DNA from: Candidatus Zymogenaceae bacterium
GTDB lineage: Bacteria > Desulfobacterota > Zymogenia > Zymogenales > Zymogenaceae
Length of the DNA stretch: 39,480 nt
Assembly (NCBI GenBank): GCA_016933535.1
Contig: JAFGAS010000054.1
Coordinates: forward strand, 1-39,480
Direction of reading: 5' to 3'
The stretch's first letter is position 1; every line of letters starts with the position of its first letter. The notes under the pieces were generated by a model. That model was not told the origin of the DNA. It searched no databases and worked only from the letters and a program-made list of their open reading frames with translations. Below are positions 31,581-39,480 of the stretch, piece after piece. Position numbers and translations under genes: made by a program.

Positions 31581-32336
31581 CTATCCCGCCTTTTTGATAT
31601 AGGCCCCCCAGATGATGGCGGTGGGGGGGACCCTGAGGGGGGCTTTCCTCAGCGCCCCGGCGTTCATCGCCACGGCCCTGCGCGAGATGGGAGCGGTGGT
31701 CACGATAAAGTCGGGCACGCCCGCGGCCCGGATGATCGATTGGGCCTCGTCCGGCGCAATAGCCTCGTCCATCGATTCAAGAAACGCCCCCGCGGCGGCC
31801 TTTGAAAGACTGCCCGCGATGACGTCGACAACAGACCGGTCCGCCCGGCCGTTCAGATCGATGATCAGCGCCAGGCCGCCGGGGGCCAGCGCCCGGTATA
31901 TCTCAGCAAAGAGCCCCGTCTTGTCCGGGATGTGGTGAACGGCGCCGTAGGACGCAATGATGTCGACGGCGGCATCCCGAATTGGGAGCCTCGTTGCGTC
32001 GCCCGCCAGCGGCCGGACGCCTTCGGGCAATCCGCCACGCTGCCGGGCCTCGGAAAGGATAATGGGGGAAAGATCGAGCGCCACGACGGCACGGTCCGCA
32101 AATCTCTTGCCGAGCTCGGCCGCCAAGTGTCCCATGCCGGTGCCGACATCGAGGATAGCGGCTTTCCTCCCGCCGGCCGGCCGATCTTTCGTCCGGATAG
32201 CAAGCTCATCGGCTACCAGGCAATACATCGTGGCCAGGACCGAGTCGGCCATCTCCTTATAGGCCGCGGCGGCGTCGGCTACCGACAGGCCGGCGAACTC
32301 GCCGGAGAGGTCCGTGCTTTTTGTGCGGCTATCCAT
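31581..32336 (-). CDS. Class I SAM-dependent methyltransferase
   Basis: A 251-residue Rossmann-fold methyltransferase of the Methyltransf_11/25 type. Motif I is ILDVGTGMGHLA (61-72), the acidic strand-2 end is VALDLSP, and motif IV is IASYGAVHHI. LAPGGLALIIDLNG marks the post-core strand. The acceptor is unknown; the plan fits small-molecule or quinone-like substrates. It lies on the minus strand, convergent with the large regulator and about 200 bases downstream of thiT. The intervening 32337-32543 stretch shows no gene. Confidence 0.85.
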   Translation of the reverse strand: MDSRTKSTDLSGEFAGLSVADAAAAYKEMADSVLATMYCLVADELAIRTKDRPAGGRKAAILDVGTGMGHLAAELGKRFADRAVVALDLSPIILSEARQRGGLPEGVRPLAGDATRLPIRDAAVDIIASYGAVHHIPDKTGLFAEIYRALAPGGLALIIDLNGRADRSVVDVIAGSLSKAAAGAFLESMDEAIAPDEAQSIIRAAGVPDFIVTTAPISRRAVAMNAGALRKAPLRVPPTAIIWGAYIKKAG

Positions 32337-32543
32337 ATCACACCGTCCAAAAGACCGTTGGGGTATTCATACACCGAAAACACGGGTGATGTCCAGCGGA
32401 AACCGTTAAACGATTACATGGCCCGTTAGGCTGCGTTATCCGGGGAGGCGATGGTGCGGCGCATCGGCCCCCTTGTCCGCGTACCCGGCAGGGTTCATTA
32501 TGGGAGGACGGCCGCCCGGACCGGCCGTAACAATGCAGCCTGC

Positions 32544-33077
32544 CTAGGCGGGTTTCGTCCCTCCGGCGATTTTCTTTTCCCGCGCCAGGATAAACCCGAC
32601 GACCACCAGCGTAATCACCGTCTCGGGCAGCATGTAACTGGCGTTATAGATGGCCGAGTAGGCCAGCACGTTCATCCCCTCCGGCGCGTACTGGGCGAAG
32701 AAGATCATCCCCGAGAGGACATGGGCGGCGTATCTCAGGAAACTGCCGACCACCACGCCGACGAGGGGGGCCGACCGTATAAACCCTGCCACGCCCAGCA
32801 GCGTGAATGCCAGGGGATAGTCCAGCACCAGTTGAGCGGGATGAACGATGTAGGCCCCAAAGAAGAGCTGACCCAGCCCCATCAAGAGGCCCGTTACGCA
32901 CCCCAGGACGCCTCCCCGCCGCACCGCGATATAAAACACCGGGATCATTTCCAGCGACAGCGATCCGCCCTGGGGAAGGGTATACAGCTTGATGAGCGAA
33001 AGGACGACGGCCAGGGCGGCGGCCAACGCCACCTCCGCCATAACCCGAACGTTCTTTATGTTCTTTCTTGATTCCAT
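32544..33077 (-). CDS. thiT: ECF-type thiamine transporter substrate-binding subunit ThiT
   Basis: A 177-residue membrane protein with six hydrophobic helices. It matches ThiT, the thiamine-binding S component of energy-coupling-factor transporters: LPQGGSLSLEMIPVFYIAVR near 34-53 (the family signature), GLGQLFFGAYIVHPAQ and LVLDYPLAFTLLG. It needs the general ECF module (two ATPases and EcfT), which is not in this window. A TPP riboswitch with an attenuator lies directly upstream, independently supporting thiamine as the substrate and transcriptional shut-off when TPP is plentiful. The ATG at 33077 is preceded by AAAGGAGACCACG. Confidence 0.93.
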   Translation of the reverse strand: MESRKNIKNVRVMAEVALAAALAVVLSLIKLYTLPQGGSLSLEMIPVFYIAVRRGGVLGCVTGLLMGLGQLFFGAYIVHPAQLVLDYPLAFTLLGVAGFIRSAPLVGVVVGSFLRYAAHVLSGMIFFAQYAPEGMNVLAYSAIYNASYMLPETVITLVVVGFILAREKKIAGGTKPA

Positions 33078-33158
33078 ACGCGTGGTCTCCTTTGATACTT
33101 GAAAATGTAAAAGAGTCCGTCATTACCGGAATCCGAGCCAAGGACCTGAGACCGCCGA

Positions 33159-33193
33159 AAAAGCAAAACGGCCGTCAGGATACCTGCGGCCGT
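33159..33193 (-). terminator. Attenuator terminator of the TPP riboswitch
   Basis: On the minus strand ACGGCCGCAGG, TAT, CCTGACGGCCGT (33193-33168) forms a strong stem with one bulge. It is followed by TTTTGCTTTTT (33167-33157). It sits between the aptamer and thiT, the expression-platform position. Confidence 0.85.
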
Positions 33194-33207
33194 AATGGAT
33201 ATGTTTT

Positions 33208-33283
33208 CAGTCTCCCTCCGCCGGTATTAACCGGATCAGGTTCAAAGGGTATAATCTCAGCCCAGATGGGCACCCCGGTTTCC
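33208..33283 (-). ncRNA. TPP riboswitch (THI element)
   Basis: Read on the minus strand the aptamer has the conserved parts in order: GGGGTGCC, GGGCTGAGA (CTGAGA at 33260-33255), ACCC, GAACCTGATCCGG (33244-33232), TAATACCGGCGGAGGGA. These are the pyrimidine-sensing CUGAGA and pyrophosphate-sensing ACCUGAU bulges. A terminator follows 15 bases on, so TPP binding should stop transcription before thiT. Confidence 0.95.
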
Positions 33284-33334
33284 GAATTTCAACGAGCATA
33301 CCGGGATGGACGATGCCATCCCGAACTTGAAGAT

Positions 33335-33363
33335 ATGATATCTTAACCGATCGGCGACGTCAA
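33335..33363 (-). promoter_or_regulatory. Promoter of the TPP riboswitch-thiT unit
   Basis: TTGACG (33363-33358), 17 bases, TATCAT (33340-33335) on the minus strand. Transcription begins near 33328. A perfect hairpin, GGGATGG paired with CCATCCC (33322-33303), precedes the aptamer. Confidence 0.65.
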
Positions 33364-33521
33364 GGGGAAAATAGGAGGGTTGGGGATGCACGGCCGCGGG
33401 ACCGGGGGGCGAAATCGGGCGGAGAATCCGGGCCGCCGGGGCGGGGCGGTGGGCGCTCCGGTCCGGCGGCGGGACTGGTTTGTGGGGCTGTTTTCAAACG
33501 GAAACTCGGACGAAATACTAT

Positions 33522-33550
33522 TTGACACCTCCGTTAAAAATTGATAGTAA
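33522..33550 (+). promoter_or_regulatory. Possible promoter of the tRNA gene
   Basis: TTGACA (33522-33527), 17 bases, TAGTAA (33545-33550). The minus-10 is weak. The expected start is about 70 bases before the mature tRNA. Confidence 0.45.
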
Positions 33551-33625
33551 TACCGGGTATTACAATGCAGTAGCTCCCCACGCCGATCCTCCTATCTGCA
33601 GGGGGCGTCACAAGAACTCTTCCAC

Positions 33626-33701
33626 GCGCCCGTAGCTCAGGGGATAGAGCAACGGACTTCTAATCCGTGGGTCGCAGGTTCGATTCCTGCCGGGCGCGCC
33701 A
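33626..33701 (+). tRNA. tRNA-Arg (anticodon UCU)
   Basis: A 76-base cloverleaf. The acceptor stem GCGCCCG pairs with CGGGCGC. The D arm is GCTC-AGGGGATA-GAGC, and the anticodon arm ACGGA-CTTCTAA-TCCGT has anticodon TCT. The T arm is GCAGG-TTCGATT-CCTGC, with discriminator G and an encoded CCA. It reads codon AGA (and AGG by wobble). Confidence 0.97.
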
Positions 33702-34311
33702 CTATTGCAATGACTTGAACGGATTGGCAGCAATGCCAAACCGTTCTATTTTGCGTACTGGCCAAAAACGGGTTCACGGGTTTTAGCCTGCTGCCAAGGC
33801 CGTTTGTTACTTTACGGTGATTTGTTCTGCTGCCCTTCCTTTGATGCTTCTCGCACCACGTTTTCACCCCAAACATTCCGTTGTACGGGTTTTGACGAGT
33901 CTCTATAGATGCGGATATATCTAATAAGTGAATAATCGAGCTTTCGATAATTGACTTGATTTACTACAGGAATGGCTATAGAATAGGAACTAATCTCCCG
34001 TAGTAAGGAGAAATAAGGAAAGAAGCGGCCTCGTTAGTCAGGGGTGTCGTCTTTGCGATGAGAACACTATTGTCCCTGATACATACTTTGTCTTCCTTGA
34101 TTATTCCGATTCTATAAGACCCCACCCCGAGATAATCCGGACCGTTTTCATGTGACTGCCTTACCCGGCACGATTTCATACTCTATGCCGCACATCGCCG
34201 GTGTTGACGCATGGCTCTCGTGTATACGAGAACAAGCATCGGCTTCAGGAGGGGAAGCGGTCCTGTGACGCGAATCCGCCGAAAAATCGTAATTAATTCG
34301 TGGAGAACGCC
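33702..34311. other. AT-richer gene-poor region after the tRNA
   Basis: About 600 bases with visibly lower GC than the flanks. A hairpin near the tRNA end is listed separately. A 67-codon minus-strand frame at 33976-34179 is the only open frame of any interest. It has no ribosome-binding site and no known relatives. No integrase or direct repeat of the tRNA 3' end is visible inside the window. Confidence 0.45.
33718..33749 (+). terminator. Probable terminator of tRNA-Arg
   Basis: AACGGATTGGC, loop AGCAAT, GCCAAACCGTT with one mismatch, followed by CTATTTT. It begins 17 bases after the tRNA 3' end. Confidence 0.6.
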
Positions 34312-35121
34312 ATGTCTCATAAAGCACTGAGAATCGTTTCGCTTTCATTGTTCCTGGCGATCATTATTCTGTTACCGGCATGGGTCTTCGGTGCCGAAAA
34401 CGCCACGATAACAGGGGATGAGGTAAGGATGCGAACCCTTCCGACCGCGACGGGATCGGTTCTTGTCGTCAAGTCTCTCGACAAGGGTACGCGAGTAGAG
34501 GCGCTCCGGAAGACGAATTTTACCGATACCATCGACGAGTATACTGCACCCTGGTACAGGATCGCGCACGGGGTGGACACCGGGTACGTCTTCGGGAGAT
34601 ACGTCGCGCCGGACGCGGGCGTAACGATTAACGTTATGGATCGCGCCTCCGAGCCGTACATCGTCCACTTCGTTAATGCCGGGTTGCGCTCCTTTGGGGC
34701 GACCGACGCGGAAATCATCAAGAGGCTGGGGGAGCCTGTTTCCATAAACAAGTATAAGGGTGCGGGCATCTTTGAGGACCTAAGCTACCATCGGCTTGTG
34801 TACGAAGACATCTCCTTTGAGATGAGCGGGCAGCCCGGGGGAGGTGGGATCTGGGCGTTATTATGCACGTCCGACTCGTACGAATTTGGCGGGTTGCGGG
34901 TCGGCAGCATGGTGGCGGACGTGAAACGCCTCCTCGGGGAGCCGACGATGACCAACGACGTCATGATCAGGTATCAGTATAACGCCGGTGGGGATACCCC
35001 CGATCCATACCGAAAAGAAGGGGATATCTTCACCTATTACGAAGCGCTCAATGCCGCCAGCTTCAGGATCGTAGACGGGAGAGTCACCGAGATCGCCCTC
35101 TATAACGACGCTTATGATTAG
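34312..35121 (+). CDS. Exported SH3b-domain protein with two BamE-like segments
   Basis: A 269-residue protein with a signal peptide (SLSLFLAIIILLPAWVFGAE). Residues about 30-105 are a bacterial SH3 domain (VRMRTLPTATGSVLVVKSL, WYRIAHGVDTGYVFGRYV). Two similar segments follow: TDAEIIKRLGEPVSI and SMVADVKRLLGEPTM. These resemble the helix-plus-Gly-Glu-Pro motif of SmpA/BamE-like domains. It is probably periplasmic or surface-associated, perhaps binding peptidoglycan or envelope components. ATG 34312 is preferred over GTG 34300 because GGAG lies seven bases upstream. It is first in a run of five plus-strand exported repeat proteins. Confidence 0.72.
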   Translation: MSHKALRIVSLSLFLAIIILLPAWVFGAENATITGDEVRMRTLPTATGSVLVVKSLDKGTRVEALRKTNFTDTIDEYTAPWYRIAHGVDTGYVFGRYVAPDAGVTINVMDRASEPYIVHFVNAGLRSFGATDAEIIKRLGEPVSINKYKGAGIFEDLSYHRLVYEDISFEMSGQPGGGGIWALLCTSDSYEFGGLRVGSMVADVKRLLGEPTMTNDVMIRYQYNAGGDTPDPYRKEGDIFTYYEALNAASFRIVDGRVTEIALYNDAYD

Positions 35122-35270
35122 AATCAGTGCCGAAAGGATATCCTCTGTTCCGAGGGACATGCATTGGATATGGATTTATATTCGGTCAGCTAGTCAAGCC
35201 GAATCCGGGTTTAAAGTTCTGGCGAGATCAGATATACGTGTTAGATTCCTAACTATCACGGAGAAATGAC

Positions 35271-36494
35271 GTGACACAACACAACGGAAAAACACGGGAT
35301 GCGGCCCATCTGGCGGAAGAGGGGCGCGACTCATTCCTTGCGGGCGACTACACCAAATCAATCGAGTACAGCACGAAGGCCATAGAGCTGGATCCGGCCT
35401 GCGTTCCGGCCTACTACAACCGCGCGATGACGTATGAAAAGCTGGCCCGCTTCGACGATGCCGTCAACGACTACGGCAGGGCCGTCGAGCTCGACCCGAA
35501 CAACGCCCTGGCATACAGCAACCGGGGCCTTCTTCACCACACCCTGGGCAGGTACAAGGATGCGATAGCCGATTTCACAAAGGCCATAGAGCTGGATCCC
35601 AACTGTATCCCCGCCTATTACAACAGGGGAAATTCCCGCTCGGCGTTGGGGAGGCAGGAAGCCGCGGTCGTCGACTACACGAAGGCCATCGAGATTTCAC
35701 CGGACGACGCCAACTTTTACTGCAACCGTGGCGTCACCTACGAGATGTTAGGCCGCTACGACGATGCCCGTGCCGATTACGACAGGGCACTAGAGATCGA
35801 CCCGAGGCACGCGCTTGCTTACTACAACCGCGGGGTGCTCAACGGCAGGCTGGCCCGCCACGAAGAAGCCGTCAGAGACTACGGCAAGGCCATTGAGCTG
35901 AAACCCGACTATGCGCTTGCCTATATTAACCGCGGGGTGTCGCACGAGCGGCTCGATCGACTCAACGACGCCATCCGGGACCACACCAGGGCGATCGAGC
36001 TGGACCCGAAGCTGGCCCTGGCCTACTACAACCGGGGAGTGTGTCGCGAGAAGCTGGCGCACTACGACGACGCCATACGGGACTATACGAGCGCCATCGA
36101 ACGGGACGCCAAGTACGCAAAGGCCCACAACAACCGCGCCTGCGTGTATTACCAAACGGGCGACTATCAGAAAGCTCTTCAGGACGTTGCCGTCACCCTG
36201 ATGCTGGCGCCGGATTATCCGGAAGCGCTCGACACCCGGGCAAACGTTTACCGAAAAATGGGGAGGTACGACGAGGCACTTGCGGATATCGAGCGGGCGA
36301 TAGAGGTAGATCCCGAGAATCCAATCTCGTATTGCACCAGGGGTTTGATACAGAGAGGGCGCGGCCAGGAAGACAAAGCAATTATGGACCTAACGTTTGC
36401 GTGCGAGCGGGGCGTGAAAGAGGCCTGTGACGCCTTGGAAGAGATAGCCGGTGTGGAGGAAGGCGGCAAGTGGGGATACAAGAAGGACCCGTAG
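35271..36494 (+). CDS. Tetratricopeptide-repeat protein
   Basis: A 407-residue protein consisting almost entirely of about eleven TPR units of 34 residues. The repeat core is A-x-YYNRG-x4-LGRYDDAI-x-DY-x-KAIELDP, with Asp-Pro at each unit's end. The last unit ends in ACERGVKEACDALEEIAGV, reminiscent of a Sel1-like tail. TPR stacks are scaffolds for protein binding. There is no signal peptide, so it is likely cytoplasmic, unlike its neighbours. A GTG start at 35271 follows GGAG by eight bases; an ATG at 35263 hits a stop at once. DNA-level repeats of about 102 bases are conspicuous and could drive repeat-number change. Confidence 0.88.
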   Translation: MTQHNGKTRDAAHLAEEGRDSFLAGDYTKSIEYSTKAIELDPACVPAYYNRAMTYEKLARFDDAVNDYGRAVELDPNNALAYSNRGLLHHTLGRYKDAIADFTKAIELDPNCIPAYYNRGNSRSALGRQEAAVVDYTKAIEISPDDANFYCNRGVTYEMLGRYDDARADYDRALEIDPRHALAYYNRGVLNGRLARHEEAVRDYGKAIELKPDYALAYINRGVSHERLDRLNDAIRDHTRAIELDPKLALAYYNRGVCREKLAHYDDAIRDYTSAIERDAKYAKAHNNRACVYYQTGDYQKALQDVAVTLMLAPDYPEALDTRANVYRKMGRYDEALADIERAIEVDPENPISYCTRGLIQRGRGQEDKAIMDLTFACERGVKEACDALEEIAGVEEGGKWGYKKDP

Positions 36495-36547
36495 AGATAA
36501 ATGGGCTGTCTGGCAAATCTATCTACATGAATTACCGGGGAGAAACT

Positions 36548-37398
36548 ATGAGAAGGATAACGGTAAGTTTATTCGTCGCGTGTGTGTGTGCCGCAGCGGT
36601 CTTTCTCTTTCTGTCGGGCGCCTGTACGGACCTAGAAATGGCGATCCCCGTACAATTCGACAAAGCCGGGAATTTTTCTGAAGGCCTGGCCGTGGTGGTA
36701 ATCGGCGATAAGTACGGTTATATAGATAAGATGGGGGATATGCCATCGACCCCAGGTTCGACAACGCCGGCTCTTTCAGTGAAGGCCTGGCCCCGGTGAG
36801 AACCGGCGAAGAGTGGAGGTGGGGTTACATTGACAAAACAGGCAAGTACCTCATCAATCCGCAGTTCGACCGGGCCTGGCCTTTAAGCGAGGGTTTGGCC
36901 CAGGTATTGACTTTCAGCGGGATTCTGACCCTGGAGGAAGGTTCTTTGAACGTCTATAAGGTCGGCTATATCGATAAAACGGGAAGATACATCATCAGCC
37001 CGCGGTTCGACCTCGCCTGGCCTTTCAGCGAGGGTATAGCACGGGTGAAGATCGGTAATACTTTTGGCTATATTGATAAAATGGGGAATTACGTGGTCAA
37101 CCCGCAGTTCGATTATGCCGAGGATTTCGGGGAGGGTTTGGCTCCAGTAAAAATAGGTGCTAAGTACGGCTACATAAATAAGACCGGGAAGTACGTAATC
37201 AACCCGCAGTTCGACGACGCCGAGGTTTTCGGCGAGGGCCTGGCCCGCGTTAAAACGGGTAGTGTATGGGGCTACATCGACAAGACGGGGGCGTACGTAA
37301 TTCAACCCCTGTACGAGGAGGCCCAAGGTTTCGACGAGGGGTTGGCCGCCGTTAAGTTTAATGGCAAGTGGGGTTATATAAAGAATCCGCTGAAATAG
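36548..37398 (+). pseudogene. WG-repeat exported protein with a single-base frameshift
   Basis: Two adjacent frames together form one WG-repeat protein. The first (36548 onward) has a signal peptide with Cys26 after the hydrophobic core, one full repeat (FSEGLAVVVIGDKYGYIDKMG), then goes out of frame. In another frame the text resumes at once as YAIDPRFDNAGSFSEGLAPV and continues through five or six repeats (WGYIDKTGKYLINPQFDRAW pattern) to 37398. The break is at the G5 tract 36733-36737; one more G would restore a single frame of about 283 residues. It may be a true mutation, phase variation or a sequencing error. WG repeats form beta-structures of unknown role in secreted or lipoproteins. 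GGGGAG lies before the ATG. Confidence 0.85.
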
Positions 37399-37467
37399 GA
37401 CGGCCCGGGCCAAAGCGGGCGATGTCGTTGGTCCGCTGTCTTACGCTAGTAGACCAGGGAGGTCGTT

Positions 37468-38544
37468 ATGAAACCGTATTTTACCGCTATCTCGTTTCTT
37501 TCCATTATTATCGGGGTGGTGCTCTTCGCCACCCTCCCCGCCGTCTCCGCCGAGATGACTGATTACGAGGTCGTCCCGTGTCAGGGACCGGAGGGTAACG
37601 AACACTGGAGCTGCATGCGCGCCTTCGTCTACGACACCGACCCCGCGGGGACCAACGTCCGTTCGGGGCCGGGCACGGACTATGACATCGTCACGACGCT
37701 GCCGTCCGGCGCGCTGGTCACGATCACGGGGTCCGTCGGGGAGTGGATGCGTATCGACGGTGCGAGTATCCTTAACGAAACAGACTCAACCGAGCTGCGT
37801 TTTACCGGCTGGGTCCACGGCACGCGCCTCAGCGTCATGGTGCTCGGCGAGAGCGACTACAACCCGTCGCCCCTCTACGCGGAGCCGGATACGGCTTCCC
37901 CGGTCGTAGCCAGGATTCCCATCCATACCTACGTCAGGGTCGCCGGGTGCCGCGAAGGCTGGATCAAGGTCCGGTACCGGGAGCTCGTGGGGTGGCTTGG
38001 CCCGGAATCCCGCGGACTGACAGAGACGATGTTCGAGGGGCCGACCTGCCTGCCCACCAGGGCGCCGGAGACGGACAACCCCTTGGCCGCCTCCTGCGCG
38101 TCCGAGGCCTACGTCGCCGAGACCGATCCCGCGGGCCTCGCCGTGCGCTCGGCGCCGAGTGACGACGCCCCGGTTGTTAAAACACTTCCCCGTCATACCA
38201 GGGTCTATATTACGCGCTCGGTGGGGGAATGGATGGGCGTCAACACGTACAGGACAGAAAGCGATTGCCCCGGCGGCGACCCCATCGGCTGGACGTACGG
38301 CCACCTGCTTGCCGTCAGGACGAGGTCCTTTGACGTGTCGTATCCTATCCCCTGGTGGGACTCCTCGGGCAACGTGCTGGTCTTTGCCGAGCCGATCACC
38401 GGCTCGGCCGTCGCCACGAAGATCCCACCGGATACTGAGGTTGTAATCGTGGGCTGTTGGGGGGAGTGGTTAAAGGTCCGATACAAGGGCGTCGAAGGGT
38501 GGCTCTCCAGCTACTGCGGCAACCCTGACGGAGAATGCTGGTAG
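37468..38544 (+). CDS. Exported protein with four SH3b domains
   Basis: A 358-residue protein with a signal peptide (IIIGVVLFATLPAVSAE). Four bacterial SH3-like domains occur as two similar pairs. Domains 1 and 3 begin TDPAGTNVRSGPGTDYDIV and TDPAGLAVRSAPSDDAPVV. Domains 2 and 4 end WIKVRYRELVGWLGPES and WLKVRYKGVEGWLSSY. This indicates an internal duplication of a two-domain unit (about 35-195 and 210-358). About eleven cysteines in the mature part (for example CQGPEGNEHWSC and CGNPDGEC) suggest disulfides outside the cytoplasm. SH3b domains commonly bind peptidoglycan or peptides. GGGAGG precedes the ATG. Confidence 0.82.
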   Translation: MKPYFTAISFLSIIIGVVLFATLPAVSAEMTDYEVVPCQGPEGNEHWSCMRAFVYDTDPAGTNVRSGPGTDYDIVTTLPSGALVTITGSVGEWMRIDGASILNETDSTELRFTGWVHGTRLSVMVLGESDYNPSPLYAEPDTASPVVARIPIHTYVRVAGCREGWIKVRYRELVGWLGPESRGLTETMFEGPTCLPTRAPETDNPLAASCASEAYVAETDPAGLAVRSAPSDDAPVVKTLPRHTRVYITRSVGEWMGVNTYRTESDCPGGDPIGWTYGHLLAVRTRSFDVSYPIPWWDSSGNVLVFAEPITGSAVATKIPPDTEVVIVGCWGEWLKVRYKGVEGWLSSYCGNPDGECW

Positions 38545-38584
38545 CGGAGGACGCGATGCCGCATAACATGATAAGGAGCTTAAC

Positions 38585-39480
38585 ATGATCCGGAAAAAAA
38601 CTTCTCCCATTATCCCGTTTGTTGCCTTTTTCGCCGCCGTGGCGCTTATCGGGGGGGCGATGGTCCCGGCATCGTGCGGGAAGAAGGCCGGCGAGACGAC
38701 GGCGCCGCCCCCCGCCGGAAAGGGCTACCCGTACGGGGGGTCGAAAGTCGAAACGCCGACCGCCCCGATGGACGTGCAGTTTTTGACGGACGCGCAGGTC
38801 GAGAGAATCCGGACCGAAAGGCCGGGGCCGTACCTCCCGATGTCCCGGGGCAACCCCGCCCATACCGGGGCCTTTGACGAGGCGGGGCCGAAGGCATCGC
38901 CCCAGGTCCTGTGGAAATTCAAGGCCCCGGTCACCGTGTTCGGCTCTCCCGCCGTCGCCGACGGCGCTGTCTACGCGGGGAGCGGGGATAAGAACGTCTA
39001 CGCGCTCGACGCCGTGACGGGTAAGGAAAAATGGCGCTTTCGGACCGGCAGCTACGTGGAATCGTCCCCGGCCGTCGCAAACGGGGTCGTCTACGTGGGA
39101 AGCGACGACCGTAACGTCTACGCGCTGGACGCGGCGACCGGCGCCGAGAAATGGCGCTTCGCGACGGGGGGACGGGTTGTTTCATCCCCCACGGTAGAGG
39201 GAGGGGTCGTTTACGTGGGGGGCTACGACGGCAACGTCTACGCGCTGGACGCGGCCACGGGCAAGGAAAAATGGCGCGCGAACGACATGGATGGCGAGAG
39301 TTCCCCCGCGTTCGCGTACGGGGTCGTCTACAAGTCCACCAACATCGGCAGGCTCCATGCGATTGACGCGGATACGGGCGATATAAAATGGACCTATTCC
39401 CAGGACTATCCGTCGTTCACCGCTCCCGCGGTCGCCAACGGGATCGCCTATGTGGGGACGAGTAACTACTATGTATTCGC
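38585..39480 (+). CDS. Exported PQQ-like beta-propeller protein (partial, 3' end outside window)
   Basis: At least 298 residues; the frame is still open at the window end. A hydrophobic N-terminus ends in PASC (Cys31, imperfect lipobox), so it is probably a lipoprotein. A linker is followed by PQQ-like beta-propeller blades of about 40 residues. Each has the core SPAVADGAVYAGSGDKNVYA followed by LDAVTGKEKWRF, the Trp-docking motif (A-x-D-x-x-TG-x-x-x-W). At least five blades are visible. Such propellers include quinoprotein dehydrogenases but more often scaffold proteins such as BamB; no PQQ-binding site can be judged. ATG 38585 follows AAGGAG. The blades are near-identical in DNA (period about 120 bases). 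Confidence 0.85.
   Translation, partial: MIRKKTSPIIPFVAFFAAVALIGGAMVPASCGKKAGETTAPPPAGKGYPYGGSKVETPTAPMDVQFLTDAQVERIRTERPGPYLPMSRGNPAHTGAFDEAGPKASPQVLWKFKAPVTVFGSPAVADGAVYAGSGDKNVYALDAVTGKEKWRFRTGSYVESSPAVANGVVYVGSDDRNVYALDAATGAEKWRFATGGRVVSSPTVEGGVVYVGGYDGNVYALDAATGKEKWRANDMDGESSPAFAYGVVYKSTNIGRLHAIDADTGDIKWTYSQDYPSFTAPAVANGIAYVGTSNYYVF

Noticed and set aside
33637..33876. Minus-strand frame ending in a RPAGIEPATHGLEVRCSIP-like product
   Set aside because: The C-terminal part is the antisense of the tRNA-Arg gene, a well-known false gene.
33976..34179. 67-codon minus-strand frame in the AT-rich stretch
   Set aside because: No ribosome-binding site and no recognisable family, so left as undecided intergenic sequence.
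34312..39480. CRISPR-like periodicity
   Set aside because: The DNA periodicity (about 102 or 120 bases) comes from TPR and PQQ protein repeats in coding frames, not from repeat-spacer units. No CRISPR array is seen anywhere in the window.

Overview
The window reads as a chromosomal segment of an uncultured, GC-rich, strictly anaerobic bacterium, most likely of the Desulfobacterota (former Deltaproteobacteria). The grounds are family-level: a NuoE/NuoF/2Fe-2S flavoprotein module of the kind used by anaerobes, a DmdC-type acyl-CoA dehydrogenase, an NrpR-like (DUF128) regulator, several V4R-domain proteins, multi-PAS sigma-54 regulators, ThiT, and many secreted repeat-rich proteins. No rRNA, phage block, intact insertion sequence or CRISPR array is visible. 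The lineage is an inference; no marker gene here settles it.

Layout. 1-1.8 kb: a YdjM-like membrane protein and a first V4R-domain protein, closed by a perfect bidirectional terminator. 1.9-6.6 kb (minus): a four-gene redox operon, nuoE-like, nuoF-like, a short HoxU/NuoG-like iron-sulfur protein, and an FMN-binding GltB-like protein. 6.6-7.0 kb: a divergent control region with five related GG-N8/10-CC palindromes. 7.0-9.7 kb (plus): an NrpR-like regulator, a small membrane protein and a patatin-like lipase. 9.9-14.3 kb: a secreted protein, a 28-residue membrane microprotein (minus), and a minus-strand trio (esterase, NimA-like flavoprotein, lipoprotein). 14.6-16.5 kb: an acyl-CoA dehydrogenase behind a promoter with a perfect FadR-type operator. 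17-18.3 kb: UPF0316 protein and pyrE. 18.4-25.8 kb: small exported or membrane proteins, a degenerate-receiver/PAS protein, a beta-flower protein, a NYN/OST-HTH protein, a truncated HicB, two more V4R proteins and mosaic dispersed repeats. 26.5-33.4 kb: a YtcJ-like amidohydrolase, a 976-residue REC-PAS4-AAA-Fis regulator, a methyltransferase, and thiT under a TPP riboswitch with an attenuator. 33.6 kb: tRNA-Arg(UCU), followed by an AT-richer gene-poor stretch. 34.3 kb to the end: five consecutive exported repeat proteins (SH3b, TPR, WG, SH3b, PQQ propeller), the WG gene carrying a single-base frameshift and the last gene running off the window.

The most interesting unit is the 1.9-8.0 kb locus. 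A HydBC/NuoEF-type NADH-flavin module is joined not to a hydrogenase but to a stand-alone GltB-type FMN domain. It is divergent from an NrpR-like regulator; NrpR proteins of methanogens sense 2-oxoglutarate. Palindromes overlie both facing promoters. I infer an autoregulated, possibly 2-oxoglutarate-responsive NADH (and perhaps ferredoxin) oxidoreductase of unknown acceptor. Other items worth checking are the microprotein at 10.4 kb, the FadR-type operator at 16.6 kb and the three V4R paralogues.
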